Source: Metapseudomonas boanensis
GTDB lineage: Bacteria > Pseudomonadota > Gammaproteobacteria > Pseudomonadales > Pseudomonadaceae
Assembly (NCBI RefSeq): GCF_018704125.1
Contig: NZ_JAGTIS010000002.1
Span: 620,001 to 684,000 of the forward strand
Direction of reading: 5' to 3'
Length of the DNA: 64,000 bases
In this document: one piece after another, positions 28,140 to 38,033 of the stretch
How positions within the stretch are numbered: position 1 is the first letter of the stretch
Layout of the letters: each line of letters opens with the position of its first letter
Notes under the pieces: generated by a model
Told to the model about the DNA's origin: nothing
What the model saw: only the letters and a program-made list of their open reading frames with translations
Database searches by the model: none
Program-made: the position numbers and the translations under genes

Positions 28140-29216
28140 ATGTACAGGCTACTTTTTGCCTTGCTCCTACTTCCTCTTCTGGCGAGCGCCGGGCTCCCCC
28201 TGGAGCGCATTCGTCTTCCTGAAGGCTTCCGCATAAGCCTGGTCACCGATGAGCTGCCCAACGCCCGAGAGATGGCCTGGGGAGCTCATGGGACCTTATT
28301 CGTCGGCAGCAACGCCGCCGGCAAGGTCTATGCACTGGAACCCGCCAGCGGGCGGGTCCGGGTGGTTGCAAGCGGCCTGCAGTTGCCCGTTGGCGTCGCC
28401 TTCAAGGATGGTGACCTGTATATCTCGGCCGTCAGCCAGATCCTGCGCCTGCGTGAGATCGAGTCGCGGCTGGACGCGCCCCCCGAACCCGAAGTGGTCC
28501 GCAGTGACTTCCCTCGCGAAACCCATCACGGCTGGAAGTTCATCGCCTTCGGCCCCGACGGCAAGCTCTACGTGCCGGTCGGCGCACCCTGCAACGTTTG
28601 TGCGAAGGACCCAGACCGCTACGCCACCATCCACCGCATGAACTCCGATGGCACTGAGCTGGAGCTCGTCGCACGGGGAGTGCGCAATACCGTGGGCTTC
28701 GACTGGCATCCGCAGACCGGGGAGCTGTGGTTCAGCGACAACGGCCGCGACCTTATGGGTGATGACGTGCCGGATTGTGAGCTGAACCGGCTGACCCGTC
28801 TCGGTCAGCACTTCGGCTTTCCCTTTTGCCATGCAGGCAATGTCGCTGATCCGCGGTTCTCTCAGCGCCCTTGCAGCGACTTTGTCGCCCCGGTCGCCAG
28901 GCTCGGTCCCCACGTTGCGCCGCTGGGTATTCGCTTCTACACGGGCCGGCAATTCCCTAAGGAATATCGGAACAATCTCTTCATCGCCGAGCATGGTTCT
29001 TGGAACCGCAGCGAAAAGATCGGATACCGCATCAAGCGCGTCGAGCTCAACGAAGACGGAAGCCTCAAGCGCCAGACGGTATTCGCCGAGGGCTGGCTGG
29101 AAGACGGGGATGTGTGGGGGCGTCCGGCGGATGTGCTGGTCGCCCCGGATGGCGCCCTGCTGGTCAGCGATGACTACGCCGGTGCCATCTACCGTATCGA
29201 GTACGTGGGGCGCTGA
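28140..29216 (+). CDS. Sorbosone/glucose dehydrogenase-like PQQ beta-propeller protein
   Basis: The 358-residue protein has a clear signal peptide (MYRLLFALLLLPLLASAG) and a six-blade propeller of the soluble PQQ-dependent sugar/sorbosone dehydrogenase type: LPEGFRISLV at the start, HHGWKFIAFGPDGKLYVPVGAP with the catalytic histidine, RGVRNTVGFDWHP, WFSDNGRD, and PADVLVAPDGALLVSDD near the end. It is probably a periplasmic oxidoreductase of unknown substrate. GGAG precedes the ATG. It is the only plus-strand gene in the alginate/heme block and is followed by a composite repeat. Confidence 0.87.
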   Translation: MYRLLFALLLLPLLASAGLPLERIRLPEGFRISLVTDELPNAREMAWGAHGTLFVGSNAAGKVYALEPASGRVRVVASGLQLPVGVAFKDGDLYISAVSQILRLREIESRLDAPPEPEVVRSDFPRETHHGWKFIAFGPDGKLYVPVGAPCNVCAKDPDRYATIHRMNSDGTELELVARGVRNTVGFDWHPQTGELWFSDNGRDLMGDDVPDCELNRLTRLGQHFGFPFCHAGNVADPRFSQRPCSDFVAPVARLGPHVAPLGIRFYTGRQFPKEYRNNLFIAEHGSWNRSEKIGYRIKRVELNEDGSLKRQTVFAEGWLEDGDVWGRPADVLVAPDGALLVSDDYAGAIYRIEYVGR

Positions 29217-29248
29217 GCCTGACGTTAGGCAGGCCCGTGGCCTGCTTG

Positions 29249-29396
29249 GCGAATAAATTCGCCCCCACAGGAAAGGCGTACCCTGCACAACGGCGGCCGG
29301 CTTAAGTCACCCCTCTCCTACCGAGAGGGGTGGCCGGGGTGAGGGACGTTGGGCTGACAGGCCGTCGCCCGCCTCGCGAATGAGTTCGCCCACAGG
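29249..29396. repeat. Composite palindromic repeat, copy 1
   Basis: Three modules occur in order: GCGAATAAATTCGCCCCCAC (29249 on), a CCCCTCTC/GAGAGGGG hairpin running into GGGGTGAGGG (29309-29345), and GCGAATGAGTTCGCC (29376 on). The same three-module order recurs near 47.8 kb. The elements resemble Pseudomonas intergenic REP-type repeats. Confidence 0.7.
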
Positions 29397-29409
29397 GCTG
29401 CGGCCAGGA

Positions 29410-30660
29410 TCAGGCAATGCGCTCGGTCGGCAAAGGCAAGACGGGCAAACGCTGATCGAGCAGGCCAAGTCCTTCCTGGAACAGCTGGTTGCTGCGCTCC
29501 ACCTCGCCCATCTGCGACAGCAACCGCGCGAGCTCAGCGCAGGTTTCAGGATCGCGCTTGAAGCTCAGGCTGCTTTCGAAATACTCCCGCGCCTTGCCCC
29601 ACAATTGATTGCGCAGGCACAGGCGGCCCAGGGTCAGGAGCAAGGCGCTTTCGCTGGGATGCTCCTTGAGCCAACCTTCGGCCGTCTGCAGCTGGCGAGC
29701 CGCATCGCGGCCGCGCAGCAGGCCGTAGAGGCGCACCAGGGCGCTGTCGTAGCTGCGTTTGATGGCATTGCGAACGGCCTCTTCGGCCTCTTCCTGCGCA
29801 CCCAGCCGACGCAGCTGCTCGGCAAACGCCAGGACCAGTCGGGGTTCGTTGCGCTGACTAGAGGAGAGCTGCTGCCAGGCTTGGGTCAATGGCTGCAGTG
29901 CGATTTCACCCTTGTTCAGACCCTCTTCTCCCGCCTGGTGCAGACGAGCACTCCAGACCCGGAGCTCCAGCTCCGCCAGCTGCGCTTCAGGCAATGCCTT
30001 CTCCTTGCGCAGGTCAGGCAACAGACCGACCAGTGCGGACCAGTCGCCACGGGACTCATGCAGTGCCAACAGTTGGCGCAGCACCTGGTGATGGCGCGGA
30101 TGGCGTTCGTGCATGAGCTTGAGGGTCTCCAAAGCCCCATCCACCTCACCTCGCTCCTGCTGAAGCTCGGCATGGGTCAGCGCAATAGCCAGCTCGGCCT
30201 TGGGCTGACGCTCGAGCGCGAGTTCCAGCAACTGATCGCTTTCTTCATGCAGACCCAAATTGTGCGCTGCGCGGGCCGCACCAAGGTAATACATCAGGGG
30301 TTGCGGGTCGGCATCGGCAGCCCGGCGCAGATGACGCAGGGCCCGTGCCCAGCGCCCCTCGGCGAGATCGAGCAAGCCCTGTTCGGACGCCAAGCGTGCT
30401 CGACGGCGGTTGTTGCGTCGCGACCAGGGATTGACCACTCCGCCGGAAGCCAACAGCAACGCCAGCACCAGGCGTAGACCGCGATACAGCAGCCAGATAG
30501 CCGCCAGCAGGGCCAACGTCGCCCACAAGGTGGATTCGTAGCGGAAGCCCTTGAAGGCGATGAGCACATAGCCTTTGTGCTGGGCGACTGCCGCAGCGAC
30601 CAGGGTGATGGCTGCGCCGATCACCAGCAGCACCAGCAGGATCTTGAGCGCGCGCTTCAT
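29410..30660 (-). CDS. HemY-like TPR membrane protein
   Basis: The 416-residue protein has two N-terminal membrane spans (about residues 5-25 and 43-63) and then helical TPR-like repeats (ALRHLRRAADADPQP, GDWSALVGLLPDL, LRLCLRNQLWGKAREYFE-type). It is the product long annotated HemY in proteobacterial hem operons; despite the name it is not protoporphyrinogen oxidase, and its exact role in heme supply is unsettled. Its start overlaps the hemX stop by four bases (ATGA), so it is the last gene of hemC-hemD-hemX-hemY. Confidence 0.9.
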   Translation of the reverse strand: MKRALKILLVLLVIGAAITLVAAAVAQHKGYVLIAFKGFRYESTLWATLALLAAIWLLYRGLRLVLALLLASGGVVNPWSRRNNRRRARLASEQGLLDLAEGRWARALRHLRRAADADPQPLMYYLGAARAAHNLGLHEESDQLLELALERQPKAELAIALTHAELQQERGEVDGALETLKLMHERHPRHHQVLRQLLALHESRGDWSALVGLLPDLRKEKALPEAQLAELELRVWSARLHQAGEEGLNKGEIALQPLTQAWQQLSSSQRNEPRLVLAFAEQLRRLGAQEEAEEAVRNAIKRSYDSALVRLYGLLRGRDAARQLQTAEGWLKEHPSESALLLTLGRLCLRNQLWGKAREYFESSLSFKRDPETCAELARLLSQMGEVERSNQLFQEGLGLLDQRLPVLPLPTERIA

Positions 30661-31784
30661 TGCTCCGCCCCCTCGCCCGGATCGGCGGCCTCGGGCCCTG
30701 TACCATCTGCTGCTTCCGGGCTGCGCTGCAGATAAGCCTGCAAGGCCGTCAGGGTCGGAGCCAGGTCAGGGACTTTCACCTCGACCGGCTGGCTGGACAA
30801 CTCGTCGATACGTGCAAGCAGTGCGCGGCTGTCCGGATTTTCTTTGTTGAAGTGTCCATCCAGTACTTCGCGCGCCTGGCTCAGTGACTGCTGGTAAACC
30901 TGGGTCTGGCCATGCAGCGCCCCCCATTGAGCTTGCTCAAGGGCTAGCGAAAGCGCCAGGCGAACCTGGGACAGGCTCTGCCCCGCCAACAACGGTTTGA
31001 TGTTCTGGTCAGCGTTGAGCTGGATACGGAAGTAGTGCGACAGGGTTTCCAGCCATTCTGACCAGCGACTGCGACCATCGCCTTCGGCGGCCATGTCGAG
31101 GAGCACGCCGCCTTTGTCTTCGAAGGCAGGGACCAGCGGATTGAGCTGGGCAGCCTGGTCGCGCAGCGCGCCCAGTTGTAGGAAGAGCCCGGTACGGTCC
31201 GGCTGAGTGGTGGTGCGCAGTTCCATGAGGCTCTTCGCCAACTGCTGGCGGGCTGCATAGGCTGCGGGGTCGTCCTGCTCACGCAAGATGTCGTCGGCAG
31301 CCTGGACCAGAGCAGTGGCGCTGGTGATGTCCTGCAAGGCGGACAAGCGCAGGCTGGCCAGGCGCAGCAGATGTTCTGCCTCGGCCAGGCGCCAGTCCTT
31401 GCGGCTGGCGCCGAGGATGGTTTCCAGGCGCTGCCTGAGTTGCTGCTGGTCGCCCTGCAGGTCGACCAGCAGACGCCGGCGTTCGTCGAGTTCCGCAGCG
31501 CTGGGCAGTTCGGCAAGACGGGCCGAAAGCAGCTGTTCACGCTGAACGAGTGCCTGGGTTTGGCCCCGGGCCTCCTCGACCATGCCGAGTTGCTGCTGAT
31601 CGCGGCTTTCCAGGCTACGCACCTGCCAGAGTCCCCAGCCGGCCACGGCGACGCCGGCAGCGCCAACCAGCAGGGCCAGCAACGCCAGGCCATTGCCCCG
31701 CCGCGCGGGGGCAGTACCGACGGGGGGAGCAGATTCTGCGGCGGGGGTGTTTTGCTCTTGTTTCGGGAGGTCTGCTTCGCTCAC
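30657..31784 (-). CDS. hemX: HemX-like membrane protein of the hem operon
   Basis: The 375-residue protein has a short acidic cytoplasmic N terminus, one membrane span (about residues 32-52, LALLALLVGAAGVAVAGWG) and a long helical periplasmic region with coiled-coil character (REQLLSARLAELP, GDQQQLRQRLE). This is the proteobacterial HemX found after hemD. It was once thought a uroporphyrinogen methylase but lacks methyltransferase motifs; its function is unknown. hemD lies 16 bases upstream and the TPR gene overlaps by four bases downstream. Confidence 0.9.
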   Translation of the reverse strand: MSEADLPKQEQNTPAAESAPPVGTAPARRGNGLALLALLVGAAGVAVAGWGLWQVRSLESRDQQQLGMVEEARGQTQALVQREQLLSARLAELPSAAELDERRRLLVDLQGDQQQLRQRLETILGASRKDWRLAEAEHLLRLASLRLSALQDITSATALVQAADDILREQDDPAAYAARQQLAKSLMELRTTTQPDRTGLFLQLGALRDQAAQLNPLVPAFEDKGGVLLDMAAEGDGRSRWSEWLETLSHYFRIQLNADQNIKPLLAGQSLSQVRLALSLALEQAQWGALHGQTQVYQQSLSQAREVLDGHFNKENPDSRALLARIDELSSQPVEVKVPDLAPTLTALQAYLQRSPEAADGTGPEAADPGEGAEQ

Positions 31785-31800
31785 GTATCCATCCTTCGCA

Positions 31801-32571
31801 TCAGAGGGCAGGCGCCGGCTGTTGCATCAGCGCCGCCAGCAATGCCGAGGCATTCGCGCCACGACAATCCACAACATTCGCAGCACCCGCCGCACGGGCC
31901 TGCTCAGCCACCCTTGGGCTGGGCACGAACAGCACCCGGCGGGACACTTCCGGCCAGGCCTCGGCGGCGAGCCGCTGCAGGTTTTCCAGCCCTTGGCCAC
32001 TGCTGACCACCAGGCCGTTCAGGTGTTCCGCCTCGATTCGCTGCACCAGGGCACCGGGGGGGTAGTCCGGCAGCTGGCGACGGTAGAGTTCCAGATAGTC
32101 GACCGCGACGCCTTGGCCGCGCAAGCGCTCGGCGAGGAACTCTCGGCCACCCTCGCCGCGCATGATCAACACGCGCGCCCCGGGTTCCGCCAGGGCTTCG
32201 GTGAACTCGGGCAGTGTCAGCAGGGCCTCGCTGTCGTCACCCGTGTCTGGCCAATGAACGGTAAGGCCATAATCCGCGAGCAGCTTGCCGGTAGCCGCGC
32301 CTACACTGAACCAGGCCTGCTGGGTTGGCGGCTGCGGCCAGTAGCGGTCGAGCAGATCGAGCCCGAGCCGCGCGGCAGGTTTGCTCACGACGATGACGGC
32401 GCAGTAGCGATCAAGCTCGAGGATGATCGCCCGCTGCCCGGGGCTCTCCACCAGCGGCTCGATCGCGAGCAAAGGCAGGCTGCTGCTGAAAATGCCCTGC
32501 TCGGCCAGGGTCGCCGACAACGCTTCGCACTCCTCGACCGGGCGGGTCAGCAAGAGACGCCATTCCGTCAC
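31801..32571 (-). CDS. hemD: Uroporphyrinogen-III synthase
   Basis: The 256-residue protein has the two-lobed HemD pattern: [21 protein letters not shown] at the start, [34 protein letters not shown] in the middle, YRRQLPDYP, and [14 protein letters not shown] near the end. It cyclises hydroxymethylbilane with inversion of ring D. Its start overlaps the hemC stop by four bases, so the two consecutive pathway enzymes are translationally coupled. Confidence 0.93.
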   Translation of the reverse strand: MTEWRLLLTRPVEECEALSATLAEQGIFSSSLPLLAIEPLVESPGQRAIILELDRYCAVIVVSKPAARLGLDLLDRYWPQPPTQQAWFSVGAATGKLLADYGLTVHWPDTGDDSEALLTLPEFTEALAEPGARVLIMRGEGGREFLAERLRGQGVAVDYLELYRRQLPDYPPGALVQRIEAEHLNGLVVSSGQGLENLQRLAAEAWPEVSRRVLFVPSPRVAEQARAAGAANVVDCRGANASALLAALMQQPAPAL

Positions 32572-33506
32572 GGGCGACCGGCCTCGCCGTAGACCGCTTC
32601 GAGGATTTTCCCGGCGCCTTTCTCCAGAAGTTCATCCGCCACCTTCACACCCAGCGCCTCGGCATCGACGGCAGTCGCGCGAGCCTCGGCCCGCAGCAGC
32701 TGGCCACCATCGGGCTGGCCAACCAGGCCGCGCAGCCAGAGGGTCTCACCCTCGAGCACGGCGTAGCAGGCGATGGGCACCTGGCAACCACCGTTGAGAC
32801 GTTTGTTGAGGGCACGCTCGGCGGTCACGCGCACGGCCGTATCCCGATGGTGCAAGGGCGCGAGCAAGGCGTGGATTTCACTGTCGGCAGTGCGGCATTC
32901 GATACCCACTGCGCCCTGGCCGCCTGCGGGCAGGCTGTCCTCGACGCTGATGGAGGAGCGGATGCGCGCCTCGAACCCCAGACGGATCAGGCCGGCAGCG
33001 GCGAGAATGATGGCGTCGTACTCACCCGCATCGAGCTTGGCCAGGCGGGTGTTCACGTTGCCGCGCAGGAACTGGATCTTCAGGTCGGGGCGCTTGGCCA
33101 GCAATTGCGCTTGGCGACGCAAGCTGGAGGTGCCGACAACACTGCCGGGAGGCAGGGCGTCGAGGCAGTCGAAACGGTTTGAAACGAACGCATCACGCGG
33201 GTCTTCGCGCTCGCAGATGCAGAAAAGGCCGAGCCCCTCGGGGAAGTCCATCGGCACGTCTTTCATCGAGTGCACGGCAATGTCCGCTTCCTGCTCGAGC
33301 AGGGCGGTTTCCAGCTCCTTGACGAACAGGCCTTTGCCGCCAATTTTCGCCAGCGGCGCGTCCAGCAGCTTGTCGCCACGGCTGACCATGGGCACCAGGT
33401 TGACCTTGAGACCGGGATGGGCCTGCTCCAGGCGGGCTTTGACGAATTCGGCCTGCCACAGGGCCAGGGCACTTTTGCGGGTGGCGATGCGGATCTCGCG
33501 GGACAT
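32568..33506 (-). CDS. hemC: Porphobilinogen deaminase (hydroxymethylbilane synthase)
   Basis: The 312-residue enzyme polymerises four porphobilinogens into hydroxymethylbilane. Catalytic D83 is in MKDVP, the arginine-rich cofactor site includes SSLRRQAQL and the dipyrromethane cofactor cysteine is C241 in NGGCQVPIA. The ATG at 33506 has GGA seven bases upstream; a GTG two codons earlier would place the same site too close. It heads hemC-hemD-hemX-hemY. algR lies upstream on the same strand, 271 bases away. Confidence 0.95.
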   Translation of the reverse strand: MSREIRIATRKSALALWQAEFVKARLEQAHPGLKVNLVPMVSRGDKLLDAPLAKIGGKGLFVKELETALLEQEADIAVHSMKDVPMDFPEGLGLFCICEREDPRDAFVSNRFDCLDALPPGSVVGTSSLRRQAQLLAKRPDLKIQFLRGNVNTRLAKLDAGEYDAIILAAAGLIRLGFEARIRSSISVEDSLPAGGQGAVGIECRTADSEIHALLAPLHHRDTAVRVTAERALNKRLNGGCQVPIACYAVLEGETLWLRGLVGQPDGGQLLRAEARATAVDAEALGVKVADELLEKGAGKILEAVYGEAGRP

Positions 33507-33777
33507 GGTCACTTCCGGGAAAAGAACTGACCGAAATCATAACAGGCCAGGGCGCCCGCGGCTCGTGGGATGGTTCTGGAGCAGATCAGCCCGCCCGGCG
33601 CCGAACCCGGCGCCACGACGCATCAGCACTGGGATCGGCAATGAATCAGTGCCCGAGTGGATCAATCGGGCAGGTCGAAATCGCGCAGTTATGGGTCGCA
33701 AATGGACAGTTGCCGGGGCGCTACGGCCCGTCCGGAGAGCACCGGGATGCCGAACGCCCGAGATCCACAGCCACCGT

Positions 33778-34524
33778 TCAGAGATGGTTCATCAACTTGC
33801 GCACCCCGGCCACGTGGCGCCGACTCACGGTCAGGGCATCGCCACCCAGTCCCTTCAGGAACAGCTGAAAGTGCCCCAGCGCCGTGCGCTGCAAGCGCTC
33901 GATGCGCTCACGGGCCACCAGTGCGTTGCGGTGGATCCGCACGAATCGATCCCCGAACTCGTCCTCCAGCGCCTTCAAAGGTTCGTCCAGCAGGACCTCG
34001 CCGTGCTCATGACGCAAAGTCACGTACTTGTGGTCGGCGATGAAGTAGACGACCTGGTCCAGCGGGATCAGCTCGATGCCTTTCCGGGTCCGCGCGCTGA
34101 TGTGGCTTCGGGGGCCACTACCACTGACCGCAGCCGGACGGGTCAGCGCAGCAAGTTGGACACGATTGGGCCTCTCGGCTTTCTTCAGGGCCTCGGCCAG
34201 CGACTCGGAGCGCACCGGCTTGACCAGGTAGCCCACAGCGCTCACCTGGAAGGCCTCGACGGCGAACTCGTCGTGCGCTGTACAGAAGATCACCGCAGGC
34301 GGTGCCTCCCGCTCGCAAAGCTTGGCAGCCACCTGCAGGCCATCTAGGCCAGGCATTCGAATGTCGAGCAACACGACATCCGGCTTGAGGCTGTCGATCA
34401 GTGTAAGTGCCTCCTCGCCATTGCTGGCGGAAGGCTCCAGTACCCGGTAACCATCGAGCTCGCCGACCAGGCGGCTGAGGCGCTCACGGGCAAGTGGTTC
34501 GTCATCGACGATCAGGACATTCAT
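33778..34524 (-). CDS. algR: AlgR response regulator
   Basis: The 248-residue protein, the exact length of P. aeruginosa AlgR, has an N-terminal receiver domain (VDDEPLARERL, phosphorylation site D54 in LLDIRMPG, switch Thr in FCTAHDEF, K in VKPV) and a C-terminal LytTR DNA-binding domain (FIADHKYVTLRHEHGE, RIHRNALVA). It controls alginate, type IV pili and virulence genes. The ATG at 34524 overlaps the algZ stop by four bases. hemC is downstream, the conserved algZ-algR-hemC order. Confidence 0.96.
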   Translation of the reverse strand: MNVLIVDDEPLARERLSRLVGELDGYRVLEPSASNGEEALTLIDSLKPDVVLLDIRMPGLDGLQVAAKLCEREAPPAVIFCTAHDEFAVEAFQVSAVGYLVKPVRSESLAEALKKAERPNRVQLAALTRPAAVSGSGPRSHISARTRKGIELIPLDQVVYFIADHKYVTLRHEHGEVLLDEPLKALEDEFGDRFVRIHRNALVARERIERLQRTALGHFQLFLKGLGGDALTVSRRHVAGVRKLMNHL

Positions 34525-35603
34525 ATTGCTCGGGCTTCCTGCGTGAGTCTCGCACAAGGATAGCGTAGACAGGTGAAGTGGCGGCCGTCACGGCGCTCCA
34601 CGCTGAGACTTGCCCTCGGCCCGAAAAGTGCCGTCAAGCGGGCGTCAATATTGCGCAAAGCCTGCTGGGTGCCGCGCTTGGGAGACTGCTCCGGGTCTTC
34701 GTTGTAAGGGTTGCTTACGCAAAGACTGAACATGCCCTCCCGGTAACTCGCCTCGATTCGCACCAACCCACCTTCGATGCGCGGCTGGATGCCATGGATC
34801 AGGGCATTCTCCAGCAAGGGCTGCAACGTCAGTTGAGGAATGGGCAGATCCTCTGGCACTTCATCCACCTGCCACTCCAACTGTAGCCGGTCTCCGAGAC
34901 GGTATTGCTCAATCGACAGATATCGCTTGGCGAGTTCCAGTTCCTCGCCCCAGTCCACCAGCGTGCCTGGCTTGGCCAGGCTGGCCCGGAAGATGTCGGA
35001 AAGGTCGAGGACCGCTTGCTCGGCCTTGTCAGGATCGATCACCACCAGACTGGCGATGCTGTTCAGGCTGTTGAACAGGAAGTGTGGTCGGATGCGCGCC
35101 TGCAGCGACTCGATACGCGCCCGCAATTCGGCCTGCTGCTGCTTGCGCCACTGGCTTTGTAGGTAGAAGTAACGCAGCAACAAGGCAGACATGATCAGGC
35201 TGATCAGCCCATGACGCAGATACAGATTGACCTCGCCGCTACGCGGCAATGGCCCACCGAGATCGAAATAGTCAGCCAGCCCGGTGCCCGCCAGGGTCAG
35301 CGTGACCACCAGGGCGCAACACAGGCCTCCGGCCAGTGATGCGCGCATGCGCGCCAACACCGGCCGCAATTGGCACAACATTGCCGCCGAAAGCAGCACG
35401 ATCCACTGCACGAACAACGAGGTCAGCGCCAGGCGAACCCAGTTGAAGTTCGGCAACATCGGTTCGGCCAGCACCAGCACCAGCACCAGCAACTCGGCCA
35501 GCAGCACCAGAGCAAGCAGCGCCTCGGGCAGGCACAACTCCGGCAGGAAGAAATCGTCGGCGGCGGTTCTGGAGCGCGTGCTGTTGTTCTGACGCTTCGG
35601 CAT
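34521..35603 (-). CDS. algZ: AlgZ (FimS) sensor histidine kinase
   Basis: The 360-residue protein is a LytS-type kinase. Four to six membrane spans fill residues 25-145, a coiled linker follows, then the histidine-kinase motif RPHFLFNSLNSIASLV with the phospho-acceptor at about H174 and an ATP-binding N box in LLENALIHGIQP. The usual G boxes of typical kinases are weak, as is known for AlgZ. The ATG at 35603 was chosen for the MPKRQ start; a frame 30 codons longer exists. It is coupled to algR and divergent from argH. Confidence 0.93.
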   Translation of the reverse strand: MPKRQNNSTRSRTAADDFFLPELCLPEALLALVLLAELLVLVLVLAEPMLPNFNWVRLALTSLFVQWIVLLSAAMLCQLRPVLARMRASLAGGLCCALVVTLTLAGTGLADYFDLGGPLPRSGEVNLYLRHGLISLIMSALLLRYFYLQSQWRKQQQAELRARIESLQARIRPHFLFNSLNSIASLVVIDPDKAEQAVLDLSDIFRASLAKPGTLVDWGEELELAKRYLSIEQYRLGDRLQLEWQVDEVPEDLPIPQLTLQPLLENALIHGIQPRIEGGLVRIEASYREGMFSLCVSNPYNEDPEQSPKRGTQQALRNIDARLTALFGPRASLSVERRDGRHFTCLRYPCARLTQEARAI

Positions 35604-35821
35604 CCTGACTACATCCCCATGGCCCGGCGAACGACTAGCCTCGGCCGTCGGGCAAAAAACTGTTCTGAAACAGCAAACCCACCGCAGCGTCATGGCTTCA
35701 CGGTAGCGCCACGCCGAACCGCAACCGGACCACGCGCGCCGGTTTTACCGGCAACACTGTTATTATCGACGGTATTTTCCAGCCCAGTGGCTTTCTTTCA
35801 CCTTCTGCATCGAGTGAACCC

Positions 35822-37216
<1,395 letters not shown>

Positions 37217-37223
37217 CCCCCAC

Positions 37224-37250
37224 CGTGCGGCTCCGACCGGGAGCCGCACG
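37224..37250 (+). terminator. Hairpin after argH
   Basis: CGTGCGGCTCC and GGAGCCGCACG form a perfect 11-base-pair stem directly after argH. No T-run follows, so it may be an RNA-stabilising hairpin or a weak terminator before the small downstream gene. Confidence 0.5.
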
Positions 37251-37273
37251 ATGCCCCTATGCAGGAAGACACC

Positions 37274-37549
37274 ATGAGCGAACCAGATGACGGTGAAGAA
37301 GCCTTCGCCGAAGCGACCCTGACCCAAGCCATCGAAAACCAGATCGAAGCCGACGACCCGCCCGCAGCCCGGGCAACCTTCAATAAGCTCACCCTGGTGG
37401 GTTACGAGCGTGAGGAAATCCTCCAGTTGATGGCCCTGGTGCTGGCCCATGAAATCGACGCCATGCTGCGTGCCGACCGCCCCTTCGACACAGCCTGGTA
37501 CGAACAGGCCTTGCGCGCGCTACCCGAACTGCCGGAGGATCAGGCCTGA
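37274..37549 (+). CDS. Conserved hypothetical protein, 91 aa
   Basis: This small acidic protein (MSEPDDGEEAFAEATLTQAI start) looks soluble and helical, with a central FNKLTLVGYEREEILQLMAL segment and no membrane span or metal motif. AGGAAG precedes the ATG at 37274; an ATG five codons upstream is less well placed. It lies between argH and another small gene on the same strand. I do not recognise a named family. Confidence 0.75.
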   Translation: MSEPDDGEEAFAEATLTQAIENQIEADDPPAARATFNKLTLVGYEREEILQLMALVLAHEIDAMLRADRPFDTAWYEQALRALPELPEDQA

Positions 37550-37688
37550 CGCCCGGGTAACCGGACCTCGCCAAGGCGCTATAGGAAAAGTCGTCGAGCG
37601 ACGGGATTTTTCGTACAGAGCCTAAACTGCACAGACGCTGGCCGGTATTTGCCTGGCCCGCGCCTAATGACAAGAACAAGGAGCGACC

Positions 37689-37931
37689 ATGGTCTTCACC
37701 CCCGAGCTGATTGCCGAGTTCGAACTGCTGGCCCTGTTCAACCTGGACAACACCCAGGAAGGCATCAAAGTGCACAACAGCGCCAACCCCCGCGTTCAGG
37801 CCGCAGTGACGCGGCTGTTCCAGAAGGGCCTGATCACCCAGGCCGACGGTGGCTACCTCACCAGCCTCGGCCTGGATGCCGCCGAGCACGTCCAGGCATT
37901 GCGCACCATCCTCCTGCCCACCCCTGCCTGA
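37689..37931 (+). CDS. TIGR02647 family small protein
   Basis: The 80-residue protein (MVFTPELIAEFELLALFNLD start, then QEGIKVHNSANPRVQAAV) fits TIGR02647, a short conserved family of Pseudomonas and relatives with no known function. Its C-terminal half (RLFQKGLITQADGGYLTSLG) reads like a winged-helix segment, which could suggest nucleic-acid binding, but this is only a resemblance. AAGGAG lies seven bases before the ATG. Confidence 0.75.
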   Translation: MVFTPELIAEFELLALFNLDNTQEGIKVHNSANPRVQAAVTRLFQKGLITQADGGYLTSLGLDAAEHVQALRTILLPTPA

Positions 37932-38033
37932 CCCCACCTACGCCGCTCAAGTTGGCGGCATACCGGGCGATACAGTGCCATGGCCTGCTGCCAGTGACCG
38001 CTGCCTGGCAGGCCACTGGCATCGGGGCATGAA

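Noticed and set aside
33507-33777. Search for a small RNA or peptide between hemC and algR
   Set aside because: No ribosome site, promoter-terminator pair or stable hairpin was found; left as plain intergenic sequence.
37570-37620. Stem CGTCG-AG-CGACG followed by GGATTTTT as a terminator
   Set aside because: Only five base pairs with a two-base loop; too weak to call.
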